From Desarmillaria ectypa (taxonomy: Eukaryota; Basidiomycota; Agaricomycetes; Agaricales; Physalacriaceae), in contig JAUDYN010000008.1 of NCBI GenBank assembly GCA_030407005.1, positions 2,294,001 to 2,358,000 of the forward strand: a stretch of DNA of 64,000 nt, written 5' to 3'. Positions 47,390-56,918 of the stretch are shown here, in pieces. The first letter of the stretch is position 1, and every line of letters begins with the position of its first letter. The notes beneath the pieces are model-generated. The model saw only the letters and a list, made by a program, of their open reading frames with translations, was not told the origin of the DNA and did no database searches. A program made the position numbers and the translations under genes.

Positions 47390-48619
47390 TTACGGAACCT
47401 CGAGCATCAAAAATAGTTTGTGCAAAAGAACTAGATGGATGATTGTGTGTTATATCTAGACCGCTTTGGGCTTTTGTGTGGCAATCATCATAATGCAGAC
47501 GACATGGATTCTCTGGCTCAGCATCTTTATTTCCCCCGCATGTCGTCTCGGGGTGACCGATTAGTTGGTCAGTTCAAGGCTGTACAAATACTCTCGTTAA
47601 CAATAGGTGGGTGTGACTTCTTTCGAAGAGAAACTTTGCGTGGATGACAAGTGTGTCATTATTGAGACTCTTACACAAGAACTTTCACATCATTGAAGAC
47701 CCATATTGTAAATACAGAATGTCACTTGACGATCACTATCCAGAGTACTGGTAATCATCTGGGATTCCAGTATGCACCGCTTTTCAACCGAAAAAGACCA
47801 CTACGACTCAACCGGCCCCGGAATGAAGTGATCCTAGGCATACTCCAACGCCTGTTGGTCTGTGTAGGATCATAAAAATACTCGGTGCAACATTTCCGGT
47901 GTATAAGGTTCGCCCTCGCCTCACCACAAATCTTAATCTTCTTGTTCACATATCGTTGAAGTAGACTGATCGTATATCGGTCATTTGAGAAGTGGTTTGT
48001 CGCAGATCTAGTGCCATGATTATCGGCGACTTTTTAACCGTAGGGACGAGAGTCTCCTTTGTTCCAGGTGACATCCTTGCTTGTGTCATCTTCAGCGATA
48101 GCGTTGACACAGCTACTTGTAACGGAGATCTGCCCACGGGAATTCTCCCGTTCCATGTTGTCACCGTTTCCTTTCGACTCCCGAGTCTCTGGGGCAGGGT
48201 CAACTGAATGGAGGACACCAGCTGACTACGTTCACTTACGCGCCATTCCCGCGCGACCTCGGCCCGTATACACGCTTGTATCTCTGTGTCCGGGAATGCA
48301 CATCCTCTTTGACTACTGATCATATGCTCTATTGTCAGCGTTAGGTGTACGCACTTTCTCATGATGATCCATCGAACGATGGGAGCTAGTAAGTTCTTTT
48401 TGAAGCTTTCAGACCACCACAGATCAGGCGTTTCCCATTTGCGAATTTTCCAACTGCGTCCGCTGACAATGCCGTCTTGGAGCATTCCCAACTTTACATT
48501 CTACTCACAGGCCTATATTTCTTCTATAGATATTTAACCAGGCTCACTGCTCCGTTCTCCCTCTTCCCCACTCTCAATCTTCAGTCATTCTTCGACGCTA
48601 CTGACTCAAGCCCAGCAGT
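47390..48619. other. Region without recognised gene
   Basis: A 181-codon minus-strand frame (48,491-47,946) overlaps plus-strand frames over the same bases; none has recognisable motifs. The final 100 bases (pyrimidine-rich, CTCCCTCTTCCCC) look like the promoter/leader of the DUF6533 gene that starts at 48,620. Confidence 0.35.
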
Positions 48620-50595
48620 ATGACTGGGTCTCAGGTATTCAGGTTCTCTTTCTGTTTACAGAGTAGATCTTGACGTTCTCATCATTCCTAGTCGTATTGG
48701 GCTGCGTGAGCAGTTTTTTTATGAATGACTGGCCTATTCAATGACATCGTTGACCCAGATTTACCCTCCAAACCTATAATTGCGCCTACGCAATTATGGT
48801 GCGTCCTTACTCAGGTGCTTGAACGTTGCTCAAAGTCACGGAAAGGTTTGGGATACTTTGTTGACTTTATCCGAAGAGAAACGAAAGTACGTTCCCAAAG
48901 GCGAAGAATTACGTTCGTGTTTCTCATCCTCGCTGGTAGGGTTTGGGATCGAGAATGGAATCCAGCGGTCAGAGTTCGCTCTTTAACCACGAGGAACACC
49001 CGTCTGATGACCTGGTGGTTCACAGAAAGTTATATTCTTCTTCAAGTAAGCATTAATTTAGACCTCTGTATCCTGGCTAACTGCCTATCTATAGCCGTTA
49101 TTATGGTGTATGGACCTACATTGTATGCAGTCGCTCTGCCATTGATTCCAAGTGCATCTAGCTCGCGTCGATCACAATGAATTTATGGTGCTCTCAGCGA
49201 CCACTCCATCGTTGACGCGCTAACATGTAGCGAATAATTGCAGCTTCTATAACATACAAGTCCGCACTGAAGATTGCGCCAAGTATGTGAAAACGGAGCC
49301 GTTGCTTGGTAGTACGTAACTTTTTCGTCGCTGCTTCGCTGGCCTGAATCCGTTGCAGACTTCACTATCCTGTCTTATCAGAGCATCCTTCTGCTTCGGT
49401 ACGTGCCTTTGCAAATATCGGTTGTGTTGCTGTTGTGACTGACGACGACAACAGCTGTTACGCTGTCTGGTTACGGGATAAGAGAATTTTATTCGGTGGA
49501 ATAGCGATCTTGATCTGCCAGTTCGTGGAGGCCATGTACGCGATTTCTGGTTTCGTAGGTGACGAAGCTCTCAAACGAAGCTTATTGTACTCATTCGTTC
49601 TCTAGTTCCCTCTTCCGATAACGTCAGTAACGCATATTCTCCCGGTGTCCACCTTCTCGTTCTAACTCAATTTTATTCAGAACTGAAAAAGGACCGTGTG
49701 GTACGTTTGACATGATAGAATTGTTCAGTCTTATGCATTTGGGTCCTTGTAGTTGTTCAAGGGGAGAAATTGTATGTCAGATCTCTCAAACGGAATCATT
49801 TGTCTATCACACTCTCATGCATCTAGCTGGATTGCAAGCGTCTTCCTCTTCCCCACCCTAACTGACACGGTGCGTCTACAGATACATATGGGAATGCTTC
49901 TCCCCATCTCACCGCATACAGATCTTGACCGTGGTTACCTTCGCTCGGGTACTGTACATCGTCCCAAAGACCAGGTCCTCCGTAATATCACGGTTCTTGA
50001 AAGAAGGGTTCCTCTTTTGTGGGTCTTCCGGTACCGGGATCTATTTCGTGATTCGTTGACTTCGTTCAATAGTCCTTATTGTGTTCGGTACTCGGGCTTT
50101 CGCTTCTTGGTCCGAAAATCTTCTCACCTCTTTGTAGTTGGCAACTGTGCAAACGGTATATTATATCTCCAAGTAAACCGCTTGCATGTAACAGGCGGCC
50201 TGACTTTACTGACTAACGATACAGGCGAACAAGGACATATCTACGATCTTTAGCGGGTTTGCCATAGTAAGATTTTCCCTCTTGGTTGTTTTCTATTTTT
50301 CAGGGCTTCTTTGTTAAGATCTCGGGTAACGTCTGTGGAAACCATCTTCTTCTTGGCTCTCGTCACGACGGTTCAGGTGCTTATGATGGTATATGTACAA
50401 TTTGCATCGACTGACTTTGGAGACCCAGCGGCCTCCACCTCGGGCTTAACCCCTGGGACTGGCCCTGGTCACGATCGTGGTGTATGGCCTGGATCCGGGG
50501 TTCTTGTTCATACGACTGTGGACGTCGCATTAAGTGACTTGACTACCAACAAGAGATCGGAGGATCTGGAGCGTGTGGAAAGCCTTCAGAAGTAG
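48620..50595 (+). CDS. DUF6533-family multi-spanning membrane protein, copy A
   Basis: A plus-strand gene of many small exons starting MTGSQ at 48,620, then SYWAA, FTLQTYNCAYAIM and VWDTLLTLSEEKRK, the DUF6533 signature region. Further exons give FYNIQVRTEDCAKYVK, ILSYQSILLLRCYAVWLRDK, ILICQFVEAMYAISGF, ILTVVTFARVLYIVPKTRSS, EGFLFCGSS, FFVKISGNVCGNHLLL, and a tail ending DLERVESLQK at 50,595. About six to seven hydrophobic segments are expected. An apparent in-frame TGA at about 50,056-50,058 in the FLFCGSS exon frame means either another splice or a lesion. An inverted paralogue lies at 53,102-55,021. Function of the family unknown. Confidence 0.7.
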
Positions 50596-50870
50596 GACTT
50601 GTGTACTTGGATTCTGTTCATAAATCTTGTTCGTGTTGATCTTGGAATTCGAGAGAATGCGGTATACGCTTGGAGTCAGTACATGATGCGTTTAAAACTG
50701 CCAAACACTGAAAATACTCTATAGCAAGCACATACTAAGCAGAACAGACAACAACAGAGACAGGAGAGACAATAGCGCATTGTAGTACATATTTAATTGC
50801 ATCAGATATCCAAGAACCAAAGCCGGTCGACCCAGAAGCATTTCCGTTCCCTCGCCAACTTCAACCAACC

Positions 50871-52367
50871 CTACGTTGGTTTATAATAAATTGTGGTCAG
50901 GAACTTGTTCCTGTAACGCACCGTCCCACTCACAGCGAGCACCCCGTTTCGAATAGAACTCGTCGACAGGTGATTCAAGACGACATGCGAAGGAACGGGA
51001 AGAACAGATGTATCGTCGACTATAACTGTATCATCTTCGATGGCACTTGGTGTCGGGTTATTGAGATTCGGTGACGAGCTCGACAGTGGGTTTCTTTGAG
51101 GCGTCGCTGGTGTATGCGTTGAAGGCGTGAACCCACCCCCGGTACCAAACACATTATTGATGTCCGTCCCACTTGCGGTCGTCACAGGTAGAACCCTCCC
51201 TTCGACCCCAGAGGCCGGTGTACCCTCACTAAAGCTACCCCGTCTCTGCCCATGGGTTCCATGTCTACCCCTTGACCTCTTACCCTCCTTCCCACTTGAC
51301 GAACTCGACTGACTCTGGCCACTTGCCGTATTTAAAATGAGCTTCTCCAGATGACGAGGCAAAGGCGGGGCGGGAGGGATGTTTGGAGCGGGTATGAATC
51401 CATTCACCACCTTGCGTCCTCCCTGGGTCGTCGACGTCGTGTGGTGTGCATTGAGGTAGGCGTCCTCCTCGGCGGCGGCCTCAGTAAGCTCTAGCGGAAT
51501 TACGGTTGTCCAGGATGGAGCAGGAAGAGCGGGAGTATGAGTGCTGGGTGAGGAATTTGAACCACCAGTTGTCGTGCTCCAGAAGCTGTGGCTGCGTTTG
51601 GGCGGAGAAGGATCGAGCTGGGCTGGTGGGGGACTCGACAAGCCGACGCTGACATAATTGGCCAGAGAGCCTTGATCATCGACAGCTTGGGGCAAGTCGT
51701 CGGCTACACGCCACTGGTCGTCCACCAAGAACCGCATGTGATGCGTCCCAGGTTGTAGCTGCAGGTCAATGGTCCATCTTTTCCCGTCATCACCAGCCAT
51801 TCTTCGCATCGGTATTTGCGTCTTCCAGTCATCGTCACCTGCACGCGAAAGGAAGACTCTCGTACCGCCACCAGTCCAGATGATAGGTACAGAGATCATC
51901 TGAGCTGTGGTGTCGATGGGTGATATAGCAGCCTCTACAGCAAGCGGCAAGGGAAGGGTACTGCGTACGATCTGCTGCTGATACGGTTCGTCCCGCTCTG
52001 GTGGAGTGTGAGGGGCATCGACGAGCGACGATGGCGGTACAGTCGGTGGAAGGTAGCTCGCTTGCCGTGCCCACTCCTCAGATCCGCTCGCAGCCTTGGA
52101 TCCCAATCCGCTCTGCTGCCGCCTGGTTCTTGGCCTCTCCCTCTCCTTCTCTTTTTCTGTTGTTGGTATCGGTATACTCGCGGTGGCAGCGGGTCTCCGC
52201 GGGGTAATGTCTAGCTGAAGATCAGGCAGTTCTAGCGACCGTTTCTTGTGTCTGAGCGACCGATGGGGTTGGTTGGGCGTCGGTGACGGTGATGAGCGCT
52301 GCTGGAATCGAGTAGCAGACGAATTGCGGTCCCGGTCTTGCTGGTTGTTAGAAGGCGTGTTGCCCAT
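50871..52367 (-). CDS. AMPK/SNF1 complex beta subunit
   Basis: Single uninterrupted 498-codon frame on the minus strand. I choose the Met at 52,367, not the upstream one at 52,451, because it gives MGNTPSN, an N-myristoylation sequence like that of other beta subunits, and because the upstream 28 codons are not conserved-looking. Residues about 160-240 form the AMPK-type carbohydrate-binding module (VPIIWTGGGTRVFLS, HHMRFLVDDQWR). Residues about 285 to the end form the C-terminal alpha/gamma-binding domain (ITVIPLEL-like TVIPLELTE, LPRHLEKLILN, PSHVVLNHL, RYRNKFLTTIYYKP). About 95 Ser/Thr/Pro-rich residues are inserted within that domain between LEKLILN and PSHVVLNHL. It scaffolds the glucose/energy-sensing SNF1 kinase. 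Intron-free, unlike its neighbours. Confidence 0.93.
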   Translation of the reverse strand: MGNTPSNNQQDRDRNSSATRFQQRSSPSPTPNQPHRSLRHKKRSLELPDLQLDITPRRPAATASIPIPTTEKEKERERPRTRRQQSGLGSKAASGSEEWARQASYLPPTVPPSSLVDAPHTPPERDEPYQQQIVRSTLPLPLAVEAAISPIDTTAQMISVPIIWTGGGTRVFLSRAGDDDWKTQIPMRRMAGDDGKRWTIDLQLQPGTHHMRFLVDDQWRVADDLPQAVDDQGSLANYVSVGLSSPPPAQLDPSPPKRSHSFWSTTTGGSNSSPSTHTPALPAPSWTTVIPLELTEAAAEEDAYLNAHHTTSTTQGGRKVVNGFIPAPNIPPAPPLPRHLEKLILNTASGQSQSSSSSGKEGKRSRGRHGTHGQRRGSFSEGTPASGVEGRVLPVTTASGTDINNVFGTGGGFTPSTHTPATPQRNPLSSSSPNLNNPTPSAIEDDTVIVDDTSVLPVPSHVVLNHLSTSSIRNGVLAVSGTVRYRNKFLTTIYYKPT

Positions 52368-52480
52368 CGTTGTAATAGGAGCCCCGCTGCGTGGTGGGAA
52401 GAGACAAAGGTGAGGCACGTCTGTGCCAAGTTCACGTAAATGTGTAGACACTTATACATTAACTTTGCAAAATCCAACGG

Positions 52481-52552
52481 TCCGATATGGTGTAACGGCT
52501 AACATTGCCGCCTTTCACGCGGCAGCTCGGGGTTCGATTCCCCGTATCGGAA
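52481..52552 (+). tRNA. tRNA-Glu (anticodon TTC)
   Basis: 72-nt cloverleaf. Acceptor TCCGATA pairs with TATCGGA (52,545-52,551), with discriminator A at 52,552. The anticodon stem GCCGC/GCGGC closes the loop CTTTCAC with anticodon TTC. The T-arm GGTTCGATTCC serves as B box. No intron, no encoded CCA. A T-run at 52,564-52,569 is the likely polymerase III terminator. It starts 113 bp from the ATG of the divergent AMPK beta gene, so the two share an upstream region. Confidence 0.96.
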
Positions 52553-53101
52553 TGTACTTCAAATTTTTTAATTTTGCCTCCTAAATTTTAATTTTGTCGC
52601 GACTAGTACCTTACACTAGTAACTGGATCAATTATTTGTTCTAGGGCTTAGAAGATTCATCAAGTCAAAATTTGGGCTTACGAGCACCTTCGGGCTTGCG
52701 CTTTGTAGTGTACAGGTTGCTCCAGCTACAATGTACGTTAACCCCCATGGATGGAGGTGCGTATTCCCCCTGGGTAAATGCCAGACATTGTATCATATAT
52801 GGTGTGCCCTCTCCTTAAGACGCGCTGGTGGCGTTGTGATTCTTTGATCATCTGTAGCATCGCGTCGCCAATCGCACCATTGACATTCAGAAAAGAAAAG
52901 GAATGGTGACCGATAGCTTTTTAGTACAGGGCACGTTTTGAGTACTATGATACGCTATATCATCAGTAGAAGTCGTTTAACATCCACAGCCTCTCCCCCT
53001 CCTCAGGGTCTTCGCCGAAGGGGTGACCGCTGCATCCTATCAAAAGGACTTCAAATCAGTGGGTTCATAAGTTACAGTATAACATACATAGCTTATGATT
53101 G
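52553..53101. other. Intergenic region downstream of tRNA-Glu(TTC)
   Basis: AT-rich for its first 100 bases (TTTTTTAATTTTGCC and TAAATTTTAATTTTG). No gene recognised. It ends at the stop codon of the DUF6533 copy B gene. Confidence 0.45.
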
Positions 53102-55021
53102 TTACTGCTTGACGGGAAGGTTTCCTGAGTTCATGCTTGGCGACAAGTCATCTAATTCAATGTCCACTGTTGTACCAACGAAGAATCCAGGTCTGGACAA
53201 CGCGCCACGATTACGGCTGGTACTGGTACGACGAAGCGATTCAGAGATTCCAGAGCCTATTATTCCAATGTCAGTCAAAGCAATTAGAAATACATGCCCT
53301 ACACACCCGAACCGTCGTGCCGAGCCGCAAGTATTAGATGGTTTCCACAGACGTTTCCAAAAATCTGGTTTCTCAGTTAAGCAAAACTTTCTAGACTGAC
53401 AAGGAAGCCTACTATCGCGAATCCGCTAAAAATTGTAGATATATCCCTGTTCGGCTGAAAATATTTTGGTCAGGCTACAGTTCCTAGACCTGTGAGCGAC
53501 TCACTCACCTGGAGATATAATATACCATTGGCACAATTTCCCACTGAAAATCGGGTATGAAGATGTTTGGGCAGACAAAGAGAGTGTGAATACCGAATAC
53601 TATAAGGACTTCGGGTGAGATGAATAAGATAGTAATGTGTCGATAGAAAGGACCCACAGAACAAAAAACCTTCTCTCAGGAACTGTGATATGACGGAGGA
53701 CCTTGTTCTGGGGGTAATGTAAAGTACTCGAGCGAAGGTGACAACTGTTAGAACCTAGGAACGATAAAATTAGCGAAAGGATGATTTTTTAAAGACGCAC
53801 GGTATCCGTGATAGTGGGGAACAAGAAGACGCTTGCAACCCAACTACAGCGAATCATCAGCGAACGCCTCAATCCGACCAAAACCACGCACAACTTTTCT
53901 CCCTGAACAACTTCAAGGGACTGTCATTCTTACCAAGATGTTCAATAACATTTAACGTACTGCACGGCCCTACCTCGCCCCTTCAAACGCGTCAGTAGAA
54001 CGTCCAAGCGTATGAACTTTGTACAAACGTGATAGGGAGAGGGTACTGGCTCTCCAGATGAGTAAGTGCAAACAGATGAAAGCCGTTAAAAGCCTACAAA
54101 TAGAGAACAGGCATACATGGCCTCTACAAACTGGCAGATCAACATTGCGATGCCACAGAACAAAATTCGCTTGTCGTGCAACCAGACGGCGTAACAACTA
54201 TGGGCTACTTAAAATACATGATAGGCATCGGCACCAACACGTACCGCAACAAGAGAATACTTTGATATGAGATAATCGTGAAGTCTATCAAAAATCAGTT
54301 GAGGGCTTCCTAGAGAGGTGTGGCATACTGGCAATCAACGGCTCTGCCTTCACGTACTTGGCGCATTCTTCGGTGGGGACTTGTATGTTATAGAAACTTA
54401 AACGGTCAAGTTACACTCGAGCGCATAAGACTAGCAAGTATGTTAACTTACCATAGATTCACTGTGATGGATGCAATCTTAAAGTAACAGAAATTCATTA
54501 ACAAAACAAGGACACGAGGCACAAGATATCATACGCCGTAATAGCGACTACAAACTGTTAGCCAGTAGAATCATAACACTGTTCATTGATACGTACTTGA
54601 ACAAGAATATAACTTTCTGTTCCACGACCCATCAATAACAGTCATCCCAAATACATTTAGGCTGACCGCGGCACTCCATTCTCGGTTCCAAATTCTATAG
54701 TACCAGATGAGATATAGAAAGAATGGATTCAGACATGAATTATGGAACTTACTTGCGTTTCTCCTGGGATAAAGTCAGGAGCGTGTCCCACACCTTGTCA
54801 CGATTGTTAGCGATGTCAAACACGCTTAGATCCACCCACCATTACTGCATAGGCGCAATTATAGGTCTGCAAGGTGAACCTTGGTCGAAAAGATGAGTAC
54901 GTCACATACGACGAGGTACAGGTTACTCACGAAGCCCAGTACGACTAATCAACGACTGTCAGTCAGAATTCGCTTCAGCAGATCGTCGAAAAGAACCCCA
55001 CCGTACCTGAGCGTTAGACAT
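53102..55021 (-). CDS. DUF6533-family multi-spanning membrane protein, copy B
   Basis: Minus-strand paralogue of copy A with the same exon order. Start MSNAQ at 55,021, then SYWAS, FTLQTYNCAYAVM, VWDTLLTLSQEKRK, FYNIQVPTEECAKYVK, ISYQSILLLRCYAVWLHDKR, MLICQFVEAMYACSLF, LTVVTFARVLYITPRTRSS, EGFLFCGSFLSTHYYLIHLT, GNCANGILYLQ, and a tail with FFVGTTVDIELDDLSPS ending NLPVKQ at 53,102. Splice positions match copy A in every exon I could align. Unlike copy A, the FLFCGSF exon has no in-frame stop, so this copy looks better preserved. Two gene copies in inverted orientation flank the AMPK beta gene and tRNA-Glu(TTC). Function unknown. Confidence 0.7.
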
Positions 55022-56918
55022 GCTACCAGGTTTGAATCAAAACTAGAACACAGAAGCCGGGGTGCTGTAAAAAATGGTAGAGGCACATCGAGGAGCTAAG
55101 ACGCTTATATGGGCCAGGGAAGGCATTCACGTTGAAAACCAATTTGGTAACAACGGGTGCATAGGCACATTACGCGTTGCAATCCGTGACATGTATAGAA
55201 AATTCGAATGCAGGTTTGATGTATAAAGACTGACTACGCAGCAATGACAGTAGGCCCTGAATATTCAGACAAATCTCAAAGTACTTATCGGATGGCCATG
55301 TCGCTTCAGGGCGCAACTATCGATTGTTGGAGCACTCAGAGAGGACAAGTACGACATGCAAGTTCGAGATTCTTTGAGAAGAATAGGGTGCTGTTGGCAG
55401 TAGGGAAAAGGAAACAAAAACACAGGACCGCCGGTCTGAAAGAATTGATCTCAAAGCAAACCCTAAAAGCTTCCACCTGCCAACTGGGCATCATTATGTG
55501 ACCTCCGCAAGAATAGCGCCCACTCTGGGAGCGCAAGGCTTCCTGTGAGAACGGTTCAAAAGCAACCACATAATGTTGCTATTATTAACAGTACTTTGAT
55601 ATCAGTATTGATTTCACAACTCTGCTAAAAGTCAAATGGAAGCAACGAACCTCACGGCCAGTCTGATTATTTGGAAGATCTGGAGACGACGCACGGTGAC
55701 CTGGGTGCTATACGGCCGCAAAAGGTGCTCTCCGTGAGATTCTGCATATGCCTGATTTAGCCTTATTGTGTCACTCTTTTCTAATATCCTCTTATCGCAA
55801 ATTATGAAGTGTTAAGTGTAGTATTAGGACCTTAATCTTTTGTCAGAATTATCTTCTGAATGTGCTCACTTATCTCCCGTAGAAAATATCTTGATAGGCC
55901 TTGTGGTTTAGAATTTTGTTAATGTGAAATATAATATCACGTGTCGCATTTTGGACCTTACGGGAGAGTCAACATTATAATATATTATATTCCAAAATGA
56001 GGCATTTGCAAAATATCCGACATTAATTACCAGAGGTTCCATATCCTCCGTGATACTTATGGGAGGAACACCGTGCGGCAGCACATGTTATTCCTACTAC
56101 TGTCTCTGTGGAATTTTGGTAACCGCAAAGGAACTCGGGAAAACCTGGAATGTGCTACCGAAGACCCCGAACGGATGCTACATTTTGGCGGCGACACTGT
56201 GCTTCAGATCCTACAAAGGCCCCGTCGTACACCATGGTCTTCCATTGACACGGTATTAATTCCAGGTCAGTTTATCATGACTCACAGGACTCACATCATT
56301 GGCATGCGTTTTGACTTTTCCCTTGTCAACTTTGAGCTTTCGTGAGCTACGCTGGCTCGTCGGGGAAGTTTACATCAATTGGATCAACATTATCTCTAAT
56401 CATTGAAACTATCCAGTCTGAATAGCAGTCATGACAATGGCTGCGTCTCTTCGCAATGGACACAAGTCAAGGACATACGCTAGTTTAGCGAGGAACATGA
56501 AACAGCTGAAACGCATGTCCGACGACATCTGAGATACGAGCACAGGGAGTTACGACGGCAGGTCCTTGTGATCTTTACATGTGCTGCCATTGAATGTCGA
56601 CAGAGGACTTTGATCGAGGCCACCACAATGTGTTTTGCTTCTTTCTCCGCTACCAGGGCCATGATGTAAGGCCGCGAGCACAAGCAACGCAAACCGAACT
56701 GAAGTTTCGCCTGCACTTCTCATGTTTCTGATTTGGTAGAATTCTATGTTGCACTGTCGGACGATCACGACGTCCACACGTCAGCAAGGCAGATATCGCC
56801 TTGTCTGAAAGCCTGAGTTGGGTCCAGACATTGCTTCCTCAATAGAAAATTGAATGCCCACCTCTGCAGCCCAGCTTCTTCTGAGCCAAAGATTCTCGTG
56901 TCGGGAATTTATTAATTA
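55022..56918. other. Region without recognised gene, partly AT-rich
   Basis: Bases 55,740-56,040 are markedly AT-rich (TATAATATATTATATTCC near 55,980). Plus-strand frames at 56,050-56,345 are open without recognised motifs. It lies between the 5' side of DUF6533 copy B and the 3' end of the RecQ gene. Confidence 0.4.

Noticed and set aside
47946..48491. 181-codon minus-strand frame
   Set aside because: No motif and overlapped by plus-strand frames; composition at about 48% GC makes such chance frames likely.
52368..52451. Upstream Met of the AMPK beta frame (28 extra codons)
   Set aside because: The next Met gives the expected myristoylation start MGNT; the extra codons are unlike the family and sit in the shared tRNA/AMPK spacer.
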